The notes under the pieces are model-generated. The model made no database searches and was not told the origin of the DNA. It worked only from the letters and a program-made list of their open reading frames with translations. A DNA stretch of 64,000 nt, taken from contig NC_092588.1 in the NCBI RefSeq assembly GCF_047663525.1, positions 87,851,501 through 87,915,500 of the forward strand. The letters run 5' to 3'. A program made the position numbers and the translations under genes. The DNA comes from Anas platyrhynchos. Its lineage: Eukaryota > Chordata > Aves > Anseriformes > Anatidae. Positions within the stretch are counted from its first letter, which is position 1. Each line of letters opens with the position of its first letter. Below are positions 26,699-36,210 of the stretch, piece after piece.

Positions 26699-28365
26699 CT
26701 CTCAAGACTCTTCTAAGAAAACAAAGTCAAAAACCCAAGCCAAAATAAAATGCTTGGATCAGTTTCCCTATCCCATTTGCTGCAGTGACCCATGGTGGCA
26801 CAACGGCCACGCTACACAAGCAAATAGCGTCGAGGAATAGCAGCGTATCCACAGAGTGAAACATCATGCTGAGGACCCATTGTCCATCTTAAATGCATTC
26901 CAGGAGGCTGCATTTCAGACTAGCTCTAATCCAGCCCTATGTCCTGAACACCCTTTAGTTGGTGAGAGTGTTTCTGGAGCTGTTTTTTGCTTACTTGCAT
27001 GCTCTGGGACTGCTCCCCAGTGCGAACCAAAGCATGAGAAATGGGAGAGACCTGATGCAGAGCTACAGTGCTAAGGTAGGCTTACCCTTTGCATGTATTA
27101 CAGCTGAGGGAGTGATAAATGTTGGGGATACAGCATGGACATTGTTTAAATTAGTCTGACAACACAAGTGCAAAGGAAGCCTCTGATTTGTATTTGCTGA
27201 CTGAACAGCTGCAGTGGTACAAGAGACGATTGGCCCTTGCTGTGGTTTGCTGCCTTTTTACTGAAGATTTTTCCTTTCATTGCACAGCCAGCGACAAGGA
27301 AAGTGTGGGTGTTCCTTGTTTGCCTCAGTAGAAATGAGGATGACCTAGTTTAAATTGCTGTAGGAAGTGTTTTGAAGCAACCTGGATTGCATGGCACTGA
27401 AACAGCAGAAGGTGCCCTCGTATGTCCCATTGCTGGGCTCTGCTCTGGTGATGGTAACCTTCAGAGAGGGGTGGCAATATTTCATGCGGGTCTAACTACT
27501 TGATAAATGAACTTGTGCATAAGCTGTGACTGAGGGGTTTGAATTTTAAGTTGCTTTAAACACACAGCTTTAAAGAGGCTTTCTGGGAGAAGGCAAGGAA
27601 GAAATATATTCACAAGCTGATTCAGAAGGAGATAAGAAAAACTTCAATTTCTTTTTATCCTTTATCCTTATGTTTTCCCACTCTCTTTATCCCTTAGATG
27701 ATTCTAACCTTTTTGATACCTTTTTTCTGTCACTCCTGTTTTTCTCCCATCAGATGTTTCTATAGGATAAACCAATGCACTTGTACAATACAGCTTTCTC
27801 TGCTGGTATCTTCTGTAAAAACTCTTTTCCAAGCCAATACACAGAGTTGTGTTAAAATGAATAGACTACAAGAAAGATTATAAGAGAAGAGTTAAGAGAA
27901 GCTGGTAAGGAGGAAATGCAGCTGTGATCTTAAATGAGATGAAGGGTCTATGAGGCTAGGACACACAGGGGGGACAGAAGCTGAATGCAGGGAATAGCCA
28001 GTCACTAAGAGTGGTAATGTTACCTGATGGGCCCAGAAGGAATCAGGTCATCTCATCATCAGGTGAAGGACTGAGTGAAGTGGCAGGTTAAGTATCAAAA
28101 GCAGGTGAGAGGAAGGCTCTGAAAAGGCAACACCTGGGGGCTGAGTAGAATTCAGCAAACAGGTGAAAATATGGGGAGCTAGAAAGCTGTCTATCTTGCT
28201 ATGTGTGTTATCACCTGTTAAACCGAGACATGGCTTGATGTCACTGGAAAAAACAAAGGTTGGATTCTGTGAAGTTGTATGTTAAAGTCTTGCAACAGAA
28301 GCCACTCCATTATATGGAAAGTAAAACTCAGAATCTCCCAGGTAGAGATGGTCATAAATTGTATT

Positions 28366-28442
28366 AAAAAAAAAAAAAAAAAAAAAAAGTATAAAAAGGG
28401 AGGGAGGGAGAAAGAAAGAGGGAGAGAGAGAGAGAAAAAAAA
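28366..28442 (+). repeat. A23 followed by (GGGA)n/(GA)n purine tract
   Basis: A poly(A) run of 23 at 28366-28388 leads into GGGAGGGAGGGAG, then AGAAAGAGG, then a (GA) run and A8. Essentially 77 purines in a row, apart from a few T residues near 28390. Confidence 0.9.
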
Positions 28443-30139
28443 TCATTGTGAGGATTAAATGCACTTAATGCCCCTTGCTAGACCCCAAGCTGTCAGGGGT
28501 CTGTCATATGTGTTGTCATATGGAAATCCAGCTCCATGAAAAGAGTTTTGGATTTGTGTATCCCAAACAGGGAATGAGCCTGTAGTTTTGGACATGTGGT
28601 CAGCCCAGCAGCACAGAAGTTATTGCATCCACAGTGCCTGTGATTGTTGTGGGACATTTCTACAGTTGCTATTTTTTTTTTTCTCATCCAGAACTCCCCC
28701 AAAATACTCACACTGAAACTACAGCTAGGGGAATTAGGGTGTAAAAATGTCAAAGTGATGGAAGGAGCTGTTATGATCCAAAAGAAGGAGGGAGGTTGAA
28801 GAAGCCAGGAAAATGTCTCCCAGCTTTTTTTCTTCATTCCTGTTGGAAGCTTGTTTACACAAAAAGAAAATGTTGAAATTTCTTACTGTTACAGTAGCTA
28901 TAAATGAAGCTGTGACAAAAATCCACCAGCTCTTACTCCTAGAGGTTAATAACTAAAGTTCATATGTGAACATGAATAATTAATTTGATCTATTGCTTGT
29001 CGCACTCAAGGGCTAGGCTCATCCTGGCAAGATGTAGTTCCACATAACAGGACCTAATGCTAAAATAGCTGGCATCTAATGGAGTTCACAACTGTGAGGC
29101 AGATCCTTAGCTCCCAGAACAGTGTGAGGAGAGAGCTGGCTTACTACAAACAGGATTCAGAAAAAGATGAAGGCTCTCTGGTCCAGTTGTTGGGCATTCA
29201 TTTGAAGAGAAGCTATTTTGAAAACCAGGACTGGTGCCTGGGACTGGCTTTAAAACCTACGAACACATTTGTGAAGGAGTTCTGATGAACAAGAATGCAT
29301 GGGATTTGTTTCTTTTTTTTTTTTTTCTCTGCACAGATCATGACAATTTTGGCTGGAACAATTTTTTATTTCACTGTATCCTTTGAGAGCTGTCAGGTAG
29401 CAAACCATGCTCTGTGCTAGCTGGCTGCATGTACATTGTCAGCCACTACAGAAGTATTGGCTTCTCCAATAACGCCTTGCCCTTGAACTCTGAGATTTTG
29501 TTGGATAATGTCAATGCCAAACATATTGTACACCATAAGTGAGTTAGCTGAAACCCAACTGCAGCTCACGAGGGCAATTGCAGCCCCAGAGAATAAATGT
29601 AAATAGTAATTAAAGTCCTTTTTTTGGATAAGTTTAAAGAAACAGGAATTCGTACCAGAAATACAGATCAGATGCAAAGCCACTCTGAGTATGCCACAAA
29701 CAAAGACCCTATGGGGAAAAATCTGAGAGCACATTTTGGAGACAGTACTGGATGAAATGAGGCCTTGAACTGGGAGCAAAGAAATGCACTGCCTCTCTCT
29801 GGTGAGAAGAAAACTTTAATTTAGGCTTGTTTTAATTAACAAGACTGAATTAACCAGATCACCATTTAATTCTTTGACTGAAAACAATCTGCATGTCCCA
29901 CAGAAGGGTGGCAGTGCTGCAGGGTGAGGTAAATAACCTACTTCCAGCCTAGCCCATAGGGAAAGGCAAGCTCCTCAAGAGTGTGATTCAGAGGGAAAGC
30001 TTTTGGGCAATAAGCCTGTCAGGCATGAAAAAACTGAAATCTGCTCACTTCAATGATACCACTGTGGAAAAAAGGCAACTGTAAAAATAAGGTTAAAAAA
30101 AAAAGGCTATAAGGGGTTAAAAAGCTTTTTGGTATGAAG

Positions 30140-30560
30140 CTGACTTTGTGTTATGGTTGGGGCAACTCAGCGAGTGCTTATGGAACAGGGAGTGGGACTT
30201 GTCAAATGCACAGAAATGGTCATTATGGACTGTAAGACACGATAAAGATGCTGGGCTTGCAACAGAACAACTTATCTGGTTGCATATACAGTTACTGTCA
30301 TGGCCCCGAGGGCGCCACCATCCCAGGCCCTATAGCAGCCCCAGGGGACACCCCACGCTCCTCATGCCCAGACCCAGGGAGCCACCAGCCCTCGAAATGC
30401 TGTGGCAGCTAGCATGGATGAGAACAGGGGAAAAAGCTACTGTGAGAAATGGATGTCTGGAATTTGAACAAGCATGCTTGAAGTAGTGAATGAGTTAAGG
30501 GCTTGCTGGGATGTAATTATGTCTATGAACTTTATAATAAATGCAGGTACAATAAATCTT
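30140..30560 (+). repeat. Possible solo-LTR-like fragment
   Basis: A 420-base block has mixed composition unlike its surroundings. It starts near TGTTATGGTTGGGG, has a GC-rich centre (30300-30400) and ends with two AATAAA hexamers at 30536 and 30551. This promoter-like centre plus polyadenylation signals resembles an avian retroviral LTR, but I cannot match it to a named family, see no clear TG...CA ends and found no target duplication. A chance mix of unique sequence is also possible. Confidence 0.22.
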
Positions 30561-32339
30561 TTTTAAAAAGTCCTACAAATTTGGTTTGTGGAAATTCCCT
30601 GTGAAGAAACATGGCTCAGGTGAAGCCTATGATTTATAGGTAACTGAGCTGCAGTCAATACTTTGGTTTTGCCCCCAGAGCAGAAACTAAGAGAGCTGCA
30701 TGTTATGGGAGATTTCCACTAGTTGATAGAGTTAGGAGTGGTTGAAATCTCTTCTACAAGTTTAGGGTCTTACAAAAATTGTAGCTGCTAGGATTGCATG
30801 AGAGCTATGAGAGAAGGAGTTGTCTGTCTTTTGTAGGACATTTTGATCAAATATGGGGATTTCAGCAACTATTAGTAGAGAGAAAAATAGTCAGAAATGC
30901 TGAGCAAAGATGCAAGCTGATCCATGTAGGACAGTGAATTTAAGTGAGGAGTACTGCAACAGGCTGGTAGACTGGCTGAGAGTAAAGCTGGCCCAGCAAA
31001 TGACGAAATTGTACCGCATGGAGCCAAGGAGACACTGGTGGTTAGGGCCTGGTGAGCAGCCACCCCACGACTGACCACCAGCGTGAAGTGGAGAGACCTT
31101 CACGGCCAGCAAGGAGGTGTCTCACCAGGGCTTAGAGCTGAGCCCTCCGTCCCTTCCTGGTCCTCGCTGGCTGAAAACTGAGCCCCCATGCATGTGAGCA
31201 GCTTCAAAAGGAAGTAATTTACCTTAGGCACACAATCAGTGAAGGAATTTCTGCCGATTAAATGAAAACTGGAGCAGTGCGGAACGGCCAAACCCTCAGA
31301 TGTTCATAGATGTATGGAGTTTTCTACAGCGTATCTGTGGGGTTTTCCAAATTCCAAAACAATTGTATAAAATCAGTAAGAAACCAGTTTGGGGTCATTT
31401 TCAGCACTAGAAAAAGAAATGCTGTGTTTCAAAACCCCTTGCTTTCCTATGAAACACAGATACTAGTGCTTACAAACTGTGAGCAGGACGGATACAAAGA
31501 ATAAGAAAGGAAGTAGCTTGGTGGAGCGACAGCATAAACTGCTTGTCCCCTTCCCTTCTGCTCCCCAAATCCCTCTTCCAATATCCTTCCTGTTCAATCC
31601 TCTTTGCATTTGTTCTAAGAAAAATCTTAAGAGTTCTACAGTATTTTGTAATACATTCACGCCACAAGAGGAAACTCATTCTTTCTGTGATATATTTTTA
31701 GGCTGCAAAAATCTGGTCCTATTCTATTGGTAATGGCTTCTTGTAATTTACTGCAATACTGGTTTAAAAAAACACAGGCTGCTCTTATTGGATGATAGAT
31801 TTAAAATCCCCTGGAATTTCTGTGTTGTTTTTCTTTATAGACCTTAGTACGTGCAACACAGTAGTCAGACATGCGCGTTACATTCCAATAACGTGGTGTC
31901 AAACAAAGTACTCAATGAGAAGTCAAAGTAACTTGACAAAATAAATACTCCTGATCTGACTCAGCCTTCCCCAAATTAGGACTTGTCTGAGTGGGGAAGC
32001 TTTCTGGTGTAGCAATCATGGAAAAAAACTGTTCCCCTGGAGTAACATTGGGAGTGCAGTAGTTTGGAATAGAGTTGCAGAGCTTCCACAAAGGGATTTA
32101 CACTATATTATCTACAGCGGAGCAACTACTTAGGCTAACTTCACAGAGTTGGTACTGTGTAGACAGTGAATTCATGTGCAGTCCTCTGCAAGCCGTGAGT
32201 CTGGAGCAGCTGTAGGAAGGCATGCACTGTGTACCTGGGTGAGGAGGTGAGGGGGACTTGCAGTTAGTGTGTCCCCCCTGGGGGGCTGCGGGGAGTCTTT
32301 AAAACTTTACAAAGATGAGTCGCAGGCTCCTGATTACTT
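30561..32339. other. Immediate upstream flank of the CpG-island promoter
   Basis: Mixed composition without an obvious repeat. GC content rises slightly at 31,000-31,180 and again after 32,200. It may hold proximal regulatory sites, but none can be named from sequence alone. Confidence 0.5.
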
Positions 32340-32733
32340 CTGGCGTCCAGGGCCGGTCTCCTGTGCCGCAGCTCACACGCTCCAGCTCCCAAAGCAGTGC
32401 TAGGACCCGCCCGAGAACAAAAGGCAGCTCTGCCTTGACTTTCTTCGCGGCTGGAACTTGCCGTTCCGCACAGCTCTTCCCGTAAACACAGATAAACGCT
32501 TCCACGCGTGCATCGTGCATCTGCCCCGCAGGAAGGCAGGCGAGCACAAAGCTCTCGGAGCCCAACTCCGCGGGGAGCGCCCTGCCCGGGGGTAGCCCAG
32601 CCCGCAGGTAGACGCTCCGCAACGGCGACCCAGCGCTGCCGGCCACTTCTGCCCGACGACGACGGCTTTCTGCACGGCCCCTTGTTTCAGGGGGGCGGCG
32701 GGGGGCACCCCTCAGGAGCCAGCACCTCGCGGT

Positions 32734-32756
32734 GGGGATGGGGATGGGGACGGGGG
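32734..32756 (+). promoter_or_regulatory. G-quadruplex motif, four G-runs with 2-nt loops
   Basis: There are four runs of 4, 4, 4 and 5 guanines, separated by AT, AT and AC. This is the canonical pattern for a very stable parallel G-quadruplex. It lies about 310 bases upstream of the predicted ATG on the coding-sense strand. If transcription starts upstream of it, it would also form in the mRNA leader; otherwise it is a promoter DNA element. Confidence 0.7.
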
Positions 32757-32835
32757 CGCGGCCGGTGCCAGCTCCGCCTCTGCCCCAGCGCCGCCGGGCC
32801 GGGAGCGGGGCAGGAGCGGGCGGCGGGAGCCTGCT

Positions 32836-32871
32836 TCCTCCTCCTCCTCCTCCTCCTCCTCCTCCTCCTCC
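32836..32871 (+). repeat. (TCC)12 microsatellite in the promoter or leader
   Basis: Twelve perfect TCC units form a pure pyrimidine run about 200 bases before the ATG, inside the CpG island. The opposite strand is pure purine (GGA). Mirror-symmetric homopurine-homopyrimidine tracts can adopt triplex (H-DNA) structures, and perfect trinucleotide runs of this length tend to vary in length. Confidence 0.95.
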
Positions 32872-32926
32872 GCTGCGGAGGGGGCGGGCGGACAAAGGCT
32901 GAGGGCTGCCGCCGGGCCGGGGCGCG

Positions 32927-32953
32927 ATGGAGCGGCGCGGCGGCCGGGGCTGA
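32927..32953 (+). CDS. Upstream ORF 1 in the putative 5' leader (8 codons)
   Basis: ATG GAG through TGA encodes MERRGGRG. It is in the same frame as the main ATG 141 bases downstream but is closed by TGA before it. The repeated GGCTGA hexamer that follows supplies two more in-frame stops. Translation depends on the mRNA starting upstream of 32927, which cannot be seen here. Its start context has C at -3 and G at +4, which is moderate. Confidence 0.35.
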   Translation: MERRGGRG

Positions 32954-33011
32954 GGCTGAGGCTGAGGCAGGGGCAGAGGCGGCTCGGTGGTGCTGAGCCG
33001 GGCCGGGGCAC

Positions 33012-33088
33012 ATGGTGCGCGGCTGGGGCACGGCGCTGCGCACCCGCGGGCGGGCCGAGGGGCCGCCATGGACAACTTCTTGGCGGAG
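33012..33088 (+). CDS. Upstream ORF 2 overlapping the main start (part in exon 1)
   Basis: An ATG at 33012 with C at -3 and G at +4 opens a frame (MVRGWGT...) shifted relative to the main ORF. It has no stop before the exon 1 donor, so in the spliced mRNA it would read across the main ATG and into exon 2 in the wrong frame. Such an overlapping uORF would reduce initiation at 33068. The much stronger Kozak site of the main ATG suggests leaky scanning past this one. Confidence 0.35.
33068..33088 (+). CDS. MYO10: First coding exon, probable myosin X N-terminus (partial)
   Basis: The sequence shows an ATG at 33068 in a near-perfect Kozak context (GCCGCCATGG) inside a CpG island. Seven codons (MDNFLAE) follow, then a consensus donor (GAG|GTGAGC). 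TGA codons in the same frame at 32951, 32957 and 32963 rule out an N-terminal extension. Human myosin X begins MDNFFTE before a residue series encoded in the next exon, so the tiny first coding exon, its phase 0 end and five of seven residues agree. Myosin X is a filopodial unconventional myosin with a motor head, IQ motifs, a coiled coil, PH domains, and MyTH4 and FERM domains. None of those domains is encoded in this window, and exon 2 is not visible up to 64000. The identity rests on seven residues plus exon structure, so another gene is possible. That an active promoter and first exon lie here is much surer than the gene name. Confidence 0.55.
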
Positions 33089-33640
33089 GTGAGCGCGGGG
33101 CGCTGGGCTCTTCCTCCCCTCCTCCTTTTCCTCCTTCTCGTCCTCCTCCTCTCCTGCTGTGGGGTCGCTTTGTGGGACCGCTCACGGCCCCCCGGTGGTG
33201 GCGGTGGGGTCCCGGCTGTGCCGCGGGGTGGGCAGGGGGCTCCGTGGGGGCACGGCGGGCCGTCCTTTCGGGCTCCTCGGGAAGGGGTGCCGGGGACAGG
33301 AGAGCTGTGCCGGCGGAAAACGCCGGGGAAGGAGGACCTGGAGGGAGATGGAGCTTGCAGCTTGCCTCGTGGGTCCCGGCGGCTTCGTTGTGCCCGGCGA
33401 GGGGAGCACACCAAAGACGCTTTGCTGCTTGCTCGCGGCAAACGCCGAAAGTGGAAACTTGGGTCCTCTGCTGCGCTAAAGCAGCTGAATTTTGCACGGC
33501 GCTGTTTTAACGAGTCGTTACAACCTGCCCAGCGCCAGCACAGCCTTGTGAATAAAAGGTGTTCGCCACTACTGCGGCCACTTCTGCATGCGCGTAGCTT
33601 GCGACTCGATTGTGACTTCCAGTGATTGCGCCTTCACGAT

Positions 33641-36062
33641 TATTTTAGTCACACCCCTTGCTGAAGTAGTTGTAGTGTCCAAATGTTAAGTGCAGGCCAG
33701 GCATCTGTTTTCCGGGGCGGCGATTAAGCTGCAAAACTGTCCCCTGCCCTTGTGAAACAGCTGCCTCGTGCTCTCTGTGCTGTTTATGGTCCCACAAGAA
33801 AAATAAAAATAAATAAAAGTGCTGTGTTTACCGGAATAGTAATTAGTCAAATAAAAGGAGCTCATACACCTTGCTGCCTGTTACCTTTTCATTTGTCAGA
33901 CAACAAAAGTTCTGCCAAGTGCAATAAGAAGGAAGAAATGCAGGATTAACTTTCAAGAAGCCTGAGTTAAGCAATAATGGATTTTTTTTCCCTGTAGAAG
34001 ACGTTGCCCTCGTCTTTCAAAAGCTTGCAAGCCATGAGCAATGTGGTAGTATTAGCCGAGCCTTGCAAAATTAATCCGAGGAGTCATTCGCCCTGACACA
34101 AAGTATGGTAGCATGCCCTACATAAAGATGAAGAAGAGAGTTAATGGTTTTGACTCCCCTATTAGCCAAAATTACTTGCCCCAGGCAAAAAGCAAGTAAA
34201 TTTTGCCCGTCTGTGTTAGTATTTCAGCATATATTTATGGTAATGTGTGGTTGCTGCATGCAAACTTTGATCTTTCTTAAGAACTCTTGCTCCCTTTCAA
34301 CATGTTGATATTACTTTAAAAGATCAGTAAATATAGCACCTTGACTTTAATCTGCATCCAGAGCCCCACCTATAAGTATAAACATTTTCCTCTCCTCGCA
34401 CTGGAGCGTATGGAAATTGCGTATGGAGAACATAACATACACAATAGCAGAAATGCAGTGGGCCTGACCCAGCTACCACAGAAAAACTGGTGTTGAAGGT
34501 GCTGGGTCGAGACACGAGCTGGCTAATTTAATTTGCGTGAGGCAGACATCCTGCAGCTGCTCTTTATGAAAATATTTACTGACTTATCTGAGCGAATTAT
34601 TGTCCTTGTTAAAATAGGTTCTGGTGTATGCAAGGAAGAGGAAACTGGATGAAAGGGACAGGTATCAGGCCTGATCTGCCCTGCTTTTGCTTGACAGTGA
34701 CATATGTCTGCTGATAATGTTACATTTTGGGAGAAAAGCTGCTAAGCGAGAAGGGCGTATGCTAGCTTAAAGAGAATTAACCTGACACTTTATGGGGGAT
34801 GTTGCTCAAGGTTACCAAGATGCCCCTGTTCAGTGCATTGGAGGCAGGGGTGTCTTCAAGTCTGGCTCTTGCAGAAAAACAACTAAAAGGCATTTCAGGA
34901 AAATACCCACTTTTGCCTCTTTTTTCTTCCATGTTTTTTCATAGCTAGATGCTGATTGTAACCTGCTCGCTGTATATTATGGCTCTCACTGAAACAAAAT
35001 TAGACAGTTGTGTAAGACCTGGTTAAAGTGTATGTATGGGTGCGTTGCAGAGAAAGTGTTCTTGTTGGTACTTGCTGCGTTAACTGAGTTGTGGGATACC
35101 TCCAAGCTCGTGCCGCTCAGCTGACACCAGTCATACACAACTTAGCAGCTTTTTGACTTTTGAATCTTGCTGTCCTGTTTCCTCCCTCTACTATTTCTTA
35201 TCTGTCTTTTATTCTTACAGGGTGACAAGTTGTTATATCTGTCTGCAGAGGAGCCTTGATTTACATTACTATCACAGTTTTTTTTAACTCTGTCACTTGA
35301 AAACAAAATAAACTGAAAGAATGCTTTTAGTAAATAATTAGGCTGGAAGAATCAGCCCTGGAACACACCTCCCAAAATGCTTTAATTGATGGAAGATATA
35401 AAAATAATTTTGCTGGAAGATATTAAAGTAATTATAAAGTTATACTTTAAATACAGAGGAGAAGCGGTTTTGGAGACTATTTAAAAACGTCTCAGGCTGC
35501 TGATTGATCTGCGCTAACTTCTGGTGTGTGAAAGGCCAATGTTGGAGTCTTAACCTCATTTGTATATTTATGTAGTCATATCTTCGGATATAAAGTATTA
35601 AAAACTGTAGAAATCCCAAAAATCCATAATAAGAATAAAAATATTAAAACTGTATGTGTGTGCAATAGAGCCATTTGGACATATTGCTCAAAGCAGACTG
35701 AAAAAGTTCCTGTGTTTAACCAGTGGCTAGATTGCTGTCTCCAAAGGTGGCTGAGATCAGGCTTCAGTTTTCAGTGGGAAATGTATTCTCATTAAAGAGG
35801 GTTGCATAGCAAGAGGTAAGGAGGAAAATCATCACCAGATGAGAAGGGACACAAAGAATTTTGCACAAAAAAGGCACAAGGGGGAAGTTTGAGGTGTCGT
35901 CTTGGCATCTGAGGTTCCCAGGCAGTGTGTGCCAGGGTAGCAGGGGAAGTGGATGAGTCAGGTCCATCCTCTTCTCATGCGGGGTGAAATCACCCTGCCC
36001 TGCTCATGCATCGTGTTTCATCAAGCCACCATCACTGTCCTCCTTGCAGGAGGAGCGTGGGT
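33641..36062. other. Intron 1, proximal part, no repeat recognised
   Basis: Unique sequence, AT-rich from 33,780 on. A good-looking acceptor ends at 35220, but the sequence after it hits a stop 12 codons later in phase 0 and lacks a nearby donor. Confidence 0.5.
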
Positions 36063-36210
36063 CACAGAATGGTTTGGGTTGGGAGGGACCTTAAAGCCCA
36101 TCCAGTTCCAACCCCCTGCCATGGGCAGGGACACCTCCCACCAGACCAGGTCGCTCAAAGCCCCATCCAGCCTGGCCTTGAATGCCTCCAAGGATGGCCC
36201 TGTTGAGGTT
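36063..36210 (-). mobile_element. CR1 LINE 3' end, antisense
   Basis: Read on the plus strand, the segment begins with CACAGAATGGTTTGGGTTGG and runs through a phrase ending in a CCTTGAATGCCTCC-type motif. This is the reverse complement of the well-known CR1 3' untranslated end. A single copy of the terminal ATTCTGTG octamer is present at the 3' end. Similarity fades after about 36210. CR1 elements move by target-primed reverse transcription and are almost always 5'-truncated, as here. Confidence 0.92.

Larger units (their letters stand above)
25326..30139. other. Intergenic, no gene seen
   Basis: AT-rich unique DNA with poly(A)/(T) tracts and a purine tract near 28.4 kb. Frames at 28493-28837 and 29417-29779 (both minus) are not recognisable proteins. 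Confidence 0.55.
32340..33640 (+). promoter_or_regulatory. MYO10: CpG-island promoter and 5' leader
   Basis: CpG dinucleotides are dense here and rare on both sides, and GC content rises sharply from the AT-rich flanks. The island spans the putative transcription start, the 5' leader, the first coding exon and the first 550 bases of intron. GC-box-like elements include GGGGGCGGGCGG near 32880 and GGGGGCGCGG near 32752. No TATA box is placed sensibly, which fits a broad TATA-less promoter. I cannot fix the transcription start from sequence alone. Something between about 32600 and 32900 would give a leader of ordinary length. The island is the only strong promoter candidate in the window, and divergent transcription from it is possible. 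Confidence 0.85.

Noticed and set aside
32508..32996. 162-codon plus-strand frame in the leader
   Set aside because: It is composition-driven, includes a poly-Leu run from the TCC repeat, and ends before the real start.
32299..33441. 380-codon open frame on the minus strand across the CpG island
   Set aside because: It is Pro, Arg, Ala and Gly rich, overlaps the promoter and first exon, and has low-complexity runs from the TCC tract. GC-rich DNA has few stop codons, which explains its length.
32987..33625. 212-codon plus-strand frame containing the MDNFLAE start
   Set aside because: It reads through a consensus splice donor into intron. Its upstream start is not ATG, and the sequence after MDNFLAE is compositional Leu and Arg rich read-through.
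35221..35260. Possible exon 2 after a strong acceptor ending at 35220
   Set aside because: In phase 0 it reads GDKLLYLSAEEP then stops, does not match myosin X, and has no donor close by.
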